Shown here piece after piece: positions 1 through 9,460 of a DNA stretch of 64,000 bases; the stretch's first letter is position 1, and each line of letters begins with the position of its first letter. The notes beneath the pieces are model-generated. The model did no database searches and had not been told where the DNA came from. It worked only from the letters and a program-made list of their open reading frames with translations. The position numbers and the translations under genes are program-made. The DNA comes from Glebionis coronaria (taxonomy: Eukaryota > Streptophyta > Magnoliopsida > Asterales > Asteraceae), in NCBI GenBank assembly GCA_025667525.1, contig CM046882.1, positions 499,810,292 to 499,874,291 of the forward strand. The letters run 5' to 3'.

Positions 1-265
1 AAGTTCCGAATAAAGGAGTTCCGAATGAAGAAGTTCCGAATGAAGAACTTCCGAATGAAGAAGTTCCGAATGAAGGACTTCCGAATGAAGAAGTTCCGAA
101 TGATGAAGTTCCGAATGAAGAAGTTCCGAATGATGAAGTTCCGAATGAAGAACTTCCGAATGAAGAAGTTCCGAATGAAGAAGTTCCGAATGAAGAAGTT
201 CCGAATGAAGAACTTCCGAATGAAGAAGTTCCGAATGAAGAACTTCCGAATGAAGGAAAGTTCCG
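1..265. repeat. 15-bp tandem repeat (AAGTTCCGAATGAAG)
   Basis: About 17 head-to-tail copies of a 15-bp unit, AAGTTCCGAATGAAG, with small variants (aaC/gaC for aaG, gatG for gaaG). The array starts at or before the left edge and fades out near 265. Because 15 is a multiple of three, one frame stays open through the array and spells a five-residue FRMKK/N repeat. I treat this as a by-product. It lies just upstream of the copia downstream ORF, where a retroelement spacer would be. Confidence 0.9.
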
Positions 266-407
266 GATGAAGGATTATTTGATTAATAGTATTTGCCTGT
301 TATATGTACTTGTTGAATTATGTTATGAAATGTGTTATGCTTAGAAGTAATAATGATACATATATTTTTGTGCATCAACCTTTCATGTATTATCTTAAGC
401 AGATACA

Positions 408-938
408 ATGACTAATCCAACAGTACAAGCTATCCAAGACTCTAGAGCAGCAGCTATTGCCGAAGCACGAACCCTCAAGTTCATACCAAACATTTACCGA
501 CTGAAGCAAGTCTCAAAATCCACTCACCATGGTTACAAAGTCGCCATAGCAATTCTTGATCAATCTCATTTCAAGAATGCTTTAAGGAGTACTGCCTCGG
601 TGCCTTATGATTATATGTATGAGTTCTGGGCTACCAAGGAAATCACTTCAAACAAGATCACCTTCACTCTCGACAACAAGCAGCAGACACTTAAGGTTTC
701 AGACTTCCGTAAGATATTTGGCATTCGGGATACACCCAAAGGTATGTCATTTTCGAAGGATCCTACCAAAGACGAACTCATGGAGCTGTTCGATGCTCTT
801 GGATGTCCTGACATACGAGTTGCGTCTGAGTTTACCACTGCTAAAGTAGGACAACCTTGGAGAGCAATGTTGGGTATTCTCAGTAGATGTCTTACACCGA
901 AACAAGTGGGCATGATGCTTTGCGCAGTCCTATTATGA
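408..938 (+). pseudogene. Copia (Sirevirus-like) downstream ORF, N-terminal part
   Basis: ATG at 408 opens 176 residues that read like the start of the long ORF found after pol in Asteraceae copia elements. A central stretch (WATKEITSNKITFTL, then KVSDFRKIFGI) matches the family's conserved fold region as I remember it. The function is unknown; its position after pol is that of the 'env-like' ORF of Sireviruses. The frame is lost near 887-938: the natural continuation (ADYALLLWEEFTFQL, then YPRFIKLIIN) is in the frame beginning at 887. The last residues of this ORF are therefore probably not native. No signal peptide or membrane segment is visible. The family call is from memory. Confidence 0.6.
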
Positions 939-2170
939 ACATCTTCCATGGAATGTATAAAGGCGCAAATGCAGATTATGCATTGTTGTTATGGGAAGAA
1001 TTCACCTTTCAACTCTTCCAAAACAAGAAGCTGAAGACTAATTTCTTTGCTTACCCTCGGTTTATCAAGCTTATCATCAACTACTGTATGAAGAATGATG
1101 TTACTATTGATAGGCGTGTAGCAAGTCGACATCACACTGAAGAGGCGGATCATACTGTAGATCTAAGGCATGAAGGACCCTCTGGTGGTGTGATTCCTGG
1201 TCCTATTCTCGATTATCTTCTGACGGATAAAATTAAAGGTTCTGCTGATTACAAGCTACTGCTGCTAGAAATCAAGAAGCTAAAAGCAAGCCTTCAGACT
1301 GGAGAAGACTCGTCTACTACGGTCAAGAGTAAAGGTAAACGCAAGCAACCAGCTGCTTTACCTGAACCTGAAACCAAGAAGAAGAAGACTGAGGTTAAGA
1401 AGGGAAAGGGTAAGGCTGATGAGTTAGTTCTACGTGACGAAGAAGATGTTGTTGATCCTACTCTTGACAAGGCGGAGAGAAAAATGATGAAGATAGCTAT
1501 TGAAAGGAGTAGGAAAGATACGAGCGGTAGTGGGTCAGGTGCAAGGATAAATATTGAAGAAGAGTACGAGGAGCCAGAGGATATTGATGAGTTTGGGTCA
1601 CCTGAACGGTATTCTACTTCGAAGGAGACATCAATCCATGTTTCAGCAAGTGTTGAAAAAGAGTCCGGTGCTCTCATGGTGTCTACTCAACCGTTAGTAA
1701 CTCAACCTTTAGCAACTCAACCTCCACCAATACAACCCTTACCAACCAGACCGGCTTCAACACCATTCCTTCCACCACCAATAACTCCCATCCTTAGTAC
1801 CGTGGTCACAACCGAGCCTCTTCAATCAACCCAGAGCAGCTCTGCAACGTCTACAATGGCTGCATTGGTGATGGCCGAAATGTTGGATAAACATACGGAT
1901 AATCACAAAAGAGAGATGGATGAACTTCGCCAAGAGCTTCATAGACGAGTTCAAAGTGAAGAAGCATCTAAGAAAGCACAAGAAGAGATGCTTGCTAAGT
2001 TCGCTGCAGAGATGGAGTTGACTCGAAAAGCTCATGCAGAAGAACTAGCTCCGGTTAAGCAGGCTGAGGCTGATAAGCATGTTGCACGTATCACTAGACT
2101 TCAAGCGATGAGGGATAAATACAAGGAGCAGAAAGAAGCACTTGAAGCTTCTGTTGAAGAGAGAGAGTAA
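887..2170 (+). pseudogene. Copia downstream ORF, middle part (after frameshift)
   Basis: This frame continues the protein of 408-938 after a one- or two-base shift. Residues 25-65 carry the conserved ADYALLLWEE and YPRFIKLIINY block. A Lys/Glu-rich segment follows (KSKGKRKQ, KKKKTEVKKGKGK, a possible nuclear-localisation cluster). Next comes a Pro/Thr/Gln-rich linker with TQP repeats at about 1681-1760. The last ~110 residues are heptad-like and charged (a probable coiled coil rich in E, K, A and M). It stops at 2168-2170, 20 bases before the next frame opens at 2191. Coiled coils are common in Sirevirus env-like ORFs. The biochemical role is unknown. Confidence 0.55.
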
Positions 2171-2190
2171 AAGAATCCGTTGAATCTATT

Positions 2191-3633
2191 ATGCCAAAAC
2201 TGCGTGATGAGTTGAAGACACTCGCGGCTGATAACCTGATGATCAAGTCATCCAATCCTTCTGAATCCGCCGACAAAATTGCCTATGACTTGACGGATTT
2301 TGAATTGAAGAAGATACTCAAAGCTCGTATGAGGGAACTTGGATCGTTTGATAAATCTAGGATTCAACGGGCTCTCTACAAATCCCTGAATGACGCTATC
2401 ATGGAGGATGATAGGTTATTTAAAACGTTTGGAAGTGTGGTACCATACCACATTCTGCCTGAGGAAGAAAGGGAAGAAAGTGAAGAAGAAGAGGGTACTG
2501 GTGAAGAAGAAGGTGAAGAAGAAGAAGAAGAAAAGGATGATGACGAAGACGATGATGGTGATGATGATGAAGATGATGATGATGATGAGGGTGATGATGG
2601 TGGTGATGGTAATGAGGAGAGTGCGAAGGGGAGCAACGAGGATAACGATGAGGATGATGATGGTACACAGCCCAAAAAGGGGGACAAGGTAGCCAGCACA
2701 AAGAAACCTTCTAAGTCTGGAACCAAGTCGAAGAAAGATGCTGCAGAAAAGGAAAAATCCACTTCCACGGAATCAAAACGATCCAAGTGGCGCCACGATA
2801 TGAATGCTACTACAGCGTCATCGATTCCTGGTACATCTATCGCTGTATCTATACCTGTTACCACTAACCCTGTTAGTTATGTTGTTGTTGCTCCTGTGAT
2901 TGCAGAATCAGTAACTGAACCTGAAGCTGCACAACACTCGCCCGTTCATGACACCGCCGAGATGCCTGAATCAGAACCAGCAGATGTTCACGTTTCTACT
3001 CCTCTACAACAAGATCCACAATCTACTGTTCCTGAGTCAAGCACACGGGACTGGGCAGACACGTTAGAGATTGACGAGACTGCACCGCCACAGGCTTGGA
3101 TCACGGCAGCGGCGCAATATGATCCAATCACAGACGCTGACAGAGATGTTTTATATCTCCGTATCCGCAGTCCGATTGACTTGTGCGCATTTCTGGCTCA
3201 CGAGTATAAGACTTCGGTTACTCCATCTTTGGTGAAGAGAGCACTAAAGGATAAAAGAATTCGCGCCAAAACCAGGTTAACCCGAATGGAGTTCGAGTAT
3301 TATGCTGATGAGATCCTGAAAGCTCTGAATACCGTTCAACGGCCAGGTCTTCATGATTCAGAAAAAGCTCCACCTCCACTTGATCCTTCACAAGATAATC
3401 AGATTGCTCTTGACTTCTTCGTCACCAATGATCTTGTGTATCTTATGAAGGGGTCATCAAAGTACGCAACCTCCCTGACCTTGCTGAAAGCTGCCAACTG
3501 GGGGACAATACCCTTTATTGAGGAAAAGGTAAACCGACTCTGGGTCCCAAAGGTAAATCGTAATTATGATATGTATGCTGTCATAGGTGCATCACACTGG
3601 GACGAACGAGTTCGAAGGGCGTACAGGGGTTGA
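2191..3633 (+). pseudogene. Copia downstream ORF, acidic and C-terminal part
   Basis: 480 codons continue the downstream ORF. An N-terminal helix-rich part is followed by a very acidic tract (2461-2660: long runs of GAA and GAT codons giving E and D), then a Lys/Ser-rich basic patch and a Ser/Thr/Val/Pro-rich linker. The folded C-terminal part has a DADRDVLYLRIRSPI block and a SLTLLKAANWG block, which I associate with this Asteraceae family. TGA at 3631-3633 interrupts it, but the same frame is open again to 3942 and then to 4353. The stop is therefore a nonsense change rather than the true end. No enzyme motif is seen. Confidence 0.55.
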
Positions 3634-4353
3634 TGCTTAGTCAATTCAGGAAGCAACGTTAGATCCGATATCCGCATCTCCAGTATTTTAGGGCTGAAAA
3701 CTGAAGCCAAGAATGGCTACTATCATGTGACGGAGATTCGTTTGAAAAGGGAGGATGACAGAGAATACAAAATCCAGCAGGGAGATTTTTCTATCATTCG
3801 CCTTGAGGATATCGAAGATATGTTGCTTCTGATGACCCGTGATCAACTCACACATATTCCTCGTGAAGACCTCATTGCCTTGAATACAGCACTTCGTATG
3901 TTCACACGAAGTGTTGTTATCAAGAAACGAGTTGAAGATCTTTAGTTGGGAGTCGAAAGTTACCAAAGGAAGCTTAACCTAACCCGTCCAGTGAATCAAG
4001 TGTTACCTCAACATGTCAACAGATGTCCCTATACCGGTATTTCTGTTTCGAATTGTGGGATTTTCTACTTGAACAGTCGAGGGTTAATGAAGTTTATGAG
4101 GGTGGGTGAGCTTTATAAGTACAGTGATGGGACTCTCATCTACGTCAGAGGAAAGTTGGATCATCTCAATTCGGGTGGGACTTTACCAGAGATGACTGAG
4201 GATTGGCATCAGGGTTATCGGCAAATGGCGAAGTATGTGATCAAGAAGATCGATCAAAAGCTCCGTGAACGTAGATTGATGAGGAGTTTAGAAAGATTCG
4301 TTGGTGGTAGACCATATGGAGTGCACCACAAGTTATTGCAACGATCCATTTAA
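3634..4353 (+). pseudogene. Copia downstream ORF, C-terminal end
   Basis: In frame with 2191-3633 past the TGA at 3631, and itself broken by TAG at 3943-3945. Conserved landmarks are a YHVTEIRLKRED block, a RLEDIEDMLLL block, an ALRMFTRSVVIKKRVEDL block and, after the TAG, LGVESYQRKLNLTRP and RSLERFVGGRPYG near the end. The terminal TAA at 4351-4353 looks like the true stop, because the RSLE-FVGGR motif is where the family normally ends. Together, 408-4353 would have encoded one protein of roughly 1,300 residues, now broken by two frame breaks and two nonsense codons. Confidence 0.6.
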
Positions 4354-4535
4354 TGGGTCGTACATTTCAGGTCCACTTTATATTGGTTTTTAATTGTGAA
4401 TATGTATATTTGTGAATATTGGGCTTTTACGGCTTGATGTAGTGTTAAGGTATGATAATTTTTCAAGAATTTCTCACGAGATTCTAAATCTTTCAAAATA
4501 TATCATACTAAAGCACTACAACTATCCCTTATTAA

Positions 4536-4546
4536 TTTAAGGGGGA
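4536..4546 (+). promoter_or_regulatory. Polypurine tract 1
   Basis: TTAAGGGGGAG, 183 bases after the downstream-ORF stop. It is a plus-strand priming site candidate; Sireviruses are known for several such tracts before the 3' LTR. Confidence 0.5.
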
Positions 4547-4740
4547 GCATTAACATGTTCTATGGCCAAACATCAATTTCATTTTTACCCAAAGACCGGT
4601 TAATCCATTCAATATCCCAAATATTAATGGTTAACATTTTGGATAAGGGGAGAAAATGGGATTAAGGAGACTTAAATGATACTCGGATAAAAGATGAAAA
4701 AGACTTAACGATATTCCAACTTAATATGTGTAAAGCACGT

Positions 4741-4752
4741 GTTAAGGGGGAG
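4741..4752 (+). promoter_or_regulatory. Polypurine tract 2
   Basis: GTTAAGGGGGAG followed at once by CGTTTTTGATGATCAAAAC, whose palindromic end resembles the start of Sirevirus LTRs. A weaker tract, ATAAGGGGAG, lies between this and tract 1 near 4635. Confidence 0.5.
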
Positions 4753-5512
4753 CGTTTTTGATGATCAAAACACCTAAGGTACAAAACTTTTGATTTCAAT
4801 ATCACAAGTACCTTATGTGATTTTCAATGATTTTTCATGGTGGCTATACTTTCCCAAAACACGCTTAATTCACGACGAATGTGGTGACAAAAGGGTGGTA
4901 GGAATAGGTTTAGTCCAATGATTCATCAGAGCCGATGGAATCTTCCCAAGGACAATTCCCTAGATAGAATTAGAAGTCCTAGGAAAGTTGGAGAAAGATT
5001 GTGAACGTAGCTGAATGCCGACCAAGTACTTAAGCTAGCACTGGAACAATCACAACAAGGTGCTAGTTATGACGTATTGGTAAGCACTGAAGGGGTTGAA
5101 GAATGAAAAAGAAATGTAAAGATAAAGGGTGTAAAGAAAGAAGCCCTCCTTACAACTTTTAGGCAGAAACCGGGTCAATACATATACTATTGAGATCATT
5201 TTTGTTAATGATTCTCGATATTGAAGAAAGACGTCATGGACCCAGTGATGCAATGCACAACCCTTCCCAGCTAACTCAAATATCTCTCAAAAGGTATTTG
5301 TTTTAATCACACGGAGATCAACACGTTATCTATTGGTTTATTCACTCCGAATAGACTGGTATTGAAAAGGTGGCACTCCTCTCCAGCCATCGCTCACTAA
5401 ATCAAAACGCACAATTGAGTCTAGAGCCAAGAGATCATCAAAAGTCTCATTAGGACACTTTCCATTTATTCCTTGCTCTCTCACACACTGTGAAAAGTAA
5501 GAGATTTTCATG

Positions 5513-5912
5513 AGTCCTACGCAGTATTCCTGTAATATTGCCAGAACATCCGAGTAATACACAAGTATTACAATGAAGATGGAAATCCTGCTTGAGCCAA
5601 CATCAAACAAGCTCATGGTAGGTTACACGTGCGGTTCTTTTAGAACCAATCTTGTGAAAAACTGGAAAGAAACAGTGGTTTAATTCTTAATTGAACTTAA
5701 ACTCGTTCCAGGCCTCTACGCATTATCATATGATCTTGCCAGAACACTCAGAGTGACTCTTTATTGATCACAGTGACGAGTGGAAATCCTTCTAGTGTTA
5801 ACATCAAACAGCACTTGGTAGGTGACGTGCAAGATTCTTTATGAATTGAGCTCGTGACAACTGGAAAGCAACGATGGTGAAAATCTTAATTGAAATTCAC
5901 TTGTTCCAGGTT
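5513..5912. repeat. ~200-bp imperfect tandem duplication
   Basis: Two diverged copies in direct order (about 5513-5712 and 5713-5912). Both share TTGCCAGAACA, GTGGAAATCCT/ATGGAAATCCT, AACATCAAACA, TGGTAGGT, ACTGGAAAG, TCTTAATTGAA and GTTCCAGG in the same order. No coding meaning is seen. Confidence 0.6.
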
Positions 5913-6156
5913 CCATGAATTGACGGCTTCAAATCACAAGGATAATTTATCCAAGTGATTCACTCTTTATGTTCGCAGTCAGCTTTGGACGGTCGAATAA
6001 AGAGAACGGGTTTACCCGCGAAATCCTGTCAGGAAGTTACTTAATTGAAACTATCCGTCACGGGTACGATATCTAATATCGTCCAACGGTCTTCACCGAC
6101 CGGAGGTAAAATGCTACCGAATTAGAATAAAATGTTCAAAGCCATTTTATTCGTGT

Positions 6157-6263
6157 CGTTGTTGTGTACCTGTTAAAGACGGTGGCGTTGCTGTGTACCG
6201 GTTGAAGACGGTGGCGTAGCTGTGTACCAGTTGAAGACGGTGGTGTTGCGGTGTACCTGTAGA
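6157..6263. repeat. 29-bp minisatellite
   Basis: About 3.6 copies of a 29-bp unit. Each copy contains GTGTACC followed by a GTT(A/G)AAGACGGTGG block, and the last copy is degenerate. It lies within retroelement 3' non-coding DNA. Confidence 0.75.
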
Positions 6264-6597
6264 AATCGTTCCCACATGCTTATGTCTTTCTGCATCAAAG
6301 TTCAGCAAAAAATTCAAGAAAGTACAAGATGAAGTCTTCCGCTGTAACAAACTCTGAAGCTTTCGAGAATTCAACAAAAAGACATAAGTGTGTGGAACAT
6401 GGAGTTACGAGGAGGCAAAATTCACAAGAAGGCAAAGATCGCACGTGAAAGGCCAAAAGAACAATGCTCTCAAGCCAAAGCCTAAAAGATCAAATCAAAA
6501 TATTCACAACAAAAAGAAAGAAGAAAAGACTACGAGCTAAAGAACGAAGACTTAGTATAGTATGCTAGGTTTAGAACTTTGTAACGTGGAGTGACCT

Positions 6598-6612
6598 CCC
6601 TTAGGGGGAGAT
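6598..6612 (+). promoter_or_regulatory. Polypurine tract before LTR
   Basis: CCCTTAGGGGGAGAT directly abuts the TG of the LTR at 6613, as a copia plus-strand primer should. Confidence 0.75.
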
Positions 6613-6985
6613 TGTTAGAAATACGTTTTTACGTATATTAGAAGTATCGGTCACTCCACACTATTATATATGTTGTAATAGCTCGTAGTTAACAAATACT
6701 TATTTAGTTAAGTAAGAACCGGCCCATGGGCTTGTCATGGGCCGGCCCAAGTCCATTAGTGGCTTGGAAGTATAAATACCCCTTTCCTCCTTGGAAAGGG
6801 GTTGGTTGTTGTTCACTTTGAGTTTCCACTTAATAAAATATCACATAGTTTTCTCTCACTTTCTCTCTCTAGTTTCTCTCTATAGAAAAACATCAACCCA
6901 CTTCATAGATTCATAGGTTATCAAGATTCTACAATTTGTGTTCGCGTTTAATGTGTTCTTGTTAAATAATTACCGTGACCTAACA
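6613..6985 (+). mobile_element. Copia 3' LTR
   Basis: Starts TGTTAGAAATACG right after a polypurine tract and ends CCTAACA. A TATA box (TATAAATAC, 6771-6779) and a CT-rich leader typical of plant copia LTRs lie inside. Its first ~50 bases match the copia LTR at 46896 (ATACGTTTTTACGTAT, ATCGGTCACTCC), so both belong to one family. Whether it closes the element carrying the 408-4353 ORF or is the end of a separate copia inserted in it cannot be settled here. No second LTR of this copy is in the window. Confidence 0.7.
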
Positions 6986-7995
6986 TATTTATTTACGCTC
7001 GTAATAAATATATATACGTAATTAATAATAGTTTGTGATTTAATTACGTTCATGATTTCATGATCGCATGTTCGTGATTAATTATTGTCAAATAATTATT
7101 GCGTGCTCATGTGTAGTAAATACTTATCGTGTTCTAACACGTACGTAATACGTAAAATCCTAACACGTAATCGTAATCATGCTATAATAGGAAAGTTTTA
7201 ATCTAGTACGTACGATCTTAAGGGTACTATTCATGGTAAAAGCATGCGGGTTTTACAGTTTAAGAGAAAGACCCGAGTATTTAGTGAGGAGATACTCAAT
7301 GAATTATGTACCTGATACGAAGAAGAAGGTGATGGGTTCAGTGAGTGATGACAATAACTCACTGAACCCCATACGATCTTCTTTAAGGAACAATGCCATT
7401 TAAGAGACTAAAGAAAAGGCGAAATAAGTTTGAAGAAGATAAGATGTAGTACACACACGCTTATCGTGACTTACCCTTTTGGGTTATACATAGGTACTGA
7501 GCTTGTAAAGAACTTTGTCCTCATACCTAGTTAAGGTTAAGACAAGTCTGTACATGTACCACAGTCAAAGACAAGAATTGCACCTAGCAATTCTTTGTCA
7601 TCTACCCAGCCTTAGTCTATATAAATAGGATGCATTGTAAAGAGCAAACTCAAGTTTGTGCACTCAATGCTTTAGTCATTCACAAACAGTTCTCTCTTCC
7701 AAATAAGATAGATAACACTTGAGTTCTAAACTCCTCTTGACTTAATCGTCGAACTTATTTATCAATAGGATTGATATAGTTCGTTAGTGAGGAGATCACA
7801 AACACACATTCTCTATTCAATTCTTATTGTAGTCTCGTATGCAATAGGGTATAATTATTTAAATAATAAGAGTTAAATGTTGAGAAACCTTTTGTGTATT
7901 ATTTAAATTATTCTTGTATTAATTGCATTATTTTATCATGGGTTAGGTTTATACTTATCGACATTAAGTATAACACTAATTACAAGGGACCAACA
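6986..7995 (+). mobile_element. Probable 5' LTR of copia element 2 (left edge unresolved)
   Basis: The right edge is fixed by GGGACCAACA followed by the primer-binding site at 7998. A TATA box (TATATAAATA, 7618-7627) is followed by a plausible transcript leader. A strong hairpin lies at 7320-7383. The left edge is uncertain because the partner 3' LTR is not recognisable in the window; 6986 to about 7200 may be older AT-rich flank. No protein-coding signal. Confidence 0.5.
7334..7369. repeat. Perfect 13-bp inverted repeat (hairpin)
   Basis: GGGTTCAGTGAGT and its exact complement are separated by 10 bases. Beyond a small mismatch region the stem continues with AAGAAG pairing to CTTCTT (outer limits about 7320-7383). 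Confidence 0.85.
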
Positions 7996-7997
7996 AG

Positions 7998-8009
7998 TGG
8001 TATCAGAGC
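7998..8009 (+). promoter_or_regulatory. Copia primer-binding site (initiator tRNA-Met)
   Basis: TGGTATCAGAGC, the canonical 12 bases complementary to the 3' end of plant initiator tRNA-Met, two bases after the LTR end. It marks the start of the internal region of copia element 2. Confidence 0.9.
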
Positions 8010-8067
8010 GGTAGGCTTATAAACTTTTCTAAATACCGACTCAAAGTTTTTAAAACCTTGATCCATT

Positions 8068-9460
8068 ATGGCCGAAAGTAACGTACCTCAACTTCTCAAT
8101 AAAAAGGGAACAAGGTACTCTGTTAACGCTCAGAATTTGGAAGTTGAAAGATTTAATAAATGGAAGAATATAATGTTGTGCTATTTGATGGAATTGGAAC
8201 CTTATTACATCACTTGTATTAAGAATGGTCCATTCAAACCAAAAACAACATAAGGAGATGACAAACACGAATCCCAATGTCTGACAATGAAAATAGAGTT
8301 GTCAATCAGGACCAACATCTCAAAAGCATCATAATATCTTGTCTTCCTAACGATATTATGAAAGTTGTCATCAAGTGTGAGACAGCTAAAGAAACTTTGA
8401 CAGATCTTGTTCATAGTTTCGAAGGACCATCCGACACTAAGGAAAATTGGATTATGGACCTGAAATTAGAATATAACACTTTCAGGGCCAAACCATCTGA
8501 AACACTTCCTCAGACTTATTCCAGATATAAGACCTTGCTTAATGAGCTATCAAATGACGGGGTGAAACTGTCTAAACATGAAATCAACGTTGGTTTTGTG
8601 AATAGTCTCCCTGAAAAATGGCTTGGCTTTTCTCAAGGACTGAGAAATGCTAATCACATTCAGACTTAGGATCTAGCAGATATCCATGGTAGATTTATCT
8701 ATGAAGATAACCTAATTAATAGAAGATATCCTGAGTCTAAGAAGGCCTTAGTTATAGACACCTCAGCCAACCCAACCCCCGTTAATCATGGACCTATATA
8801 AACTGCTTTTTACTCAAATGCAATTGTTCATGATTTTCAAGAGACCTCAGATGATGAGCTTGATGAAAGATCTAGTATGAAATACATAAGGGACTTAAAT
8901 TAGGAATTCTATGAAAGAGCCCATTTGGCAAACACCAAACGTTATATAAAACAACTAGATTTGTTGGGACCCGATTCACTGATGGATTGGATTGTTTTAG
9001 ATGTTGTAAAACATGGCACTTTTCAAAATACTGTCTTTCAAAAACACCCTTGGCCTCTTAAAAAGTCAAAATTCATCATCAAGAAATGATATTTTCAACC
9101 AAAGTTTATACCAAAACTTATTCAGGCTTATTCAAATAACAAAAGCTTTCAGAACAATAAGAAAATTGAGAAGGATTATAGGTTTGAGTATAAGAAGGTC
9201 AAAGCAAAGCCTGTACTCTTAGAAGCTAGACCTTCAAATGCTTAGGTTCAAAAACCTGCTCAAAACAAAGCCAAAGGGTTGGTAGTTGAACCTTTTGATT
9301 GGGATAATAAAGAGATATCCTCAAAGGATGAAGAAGTCACATATTAAGTGTTGATGGCTCTAGGTGACGATGAACTGTCTGTTGGTAAGAATCATGCTAG
9401 AAATGGAGAATGGGTAGACATCACCATGAGAAAGGTAAACATATTCATATCTATGGATGC
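8068..9460 (+). pseudogene. gag: Copia (Sirevirus-like) gag, 5' portion
   Basis: ATG at 8068 starts a Gag with the FNKWKNIMLCYL helix of the copia Gag (DUF4219/UBN2-type) region. After a stop and frameshift near 8251-8277, the conserved part follows: LKSIIISCLPNDIM, then KETLTDLVHSFEGPSDTKENWIMDLKLEY, then LSKHEINVGFVNSLPEKW, to 8669. The rest (8670-9460) has many stops but recognisable pieces ending in VDITMRKVN. The gene is cut at 9460 by the Athila-type element and resumes at 33412. Gag would form the cytoplasmic virus-like particle. The several stops and shifts make this copy defective. Confidence 0.8.

Larger units (their letters stand above)
4354..6612 (+). other. Long 3' non-coding region of copia element
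   Basis: No believable coding frame. It contains three polypurine tracts of the form TAAGGGG(G)AG, an odd palindrome (TTTTGATGATCAAAA, 4756-4770), a ~200-bp imperfect tandem duplication and a 29-bp minisatellite. The junction TAAGGGGGAG-CGTTT-TTGATGATCAAAAC at 4743-4770 resembles a Sirevirus PPT/LTR boundary, so an older LTR could start near 4758. The ORFs seen on the minus strand here (5050-5253, 5338-5616, 6147-6377) lack motifs. Confidence 0.55.

Noticed and set aside
1..265. CRISPR array
   Set aside because: Units are contiguous with no spacers, and the DNA is plant nuclear.
25..270. 81-residue frame of FRMKK/N repeats as a gene
   Set aside because: It is the translation of a 15-bp tandem array; no start context, no non-repeat part.
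2376..2864. Ser-, His- and Met-rich frames on both strands over the acidic tract
   Set aside because: Shadows of the GAA/GAT codon runs in the post-pol ORF.
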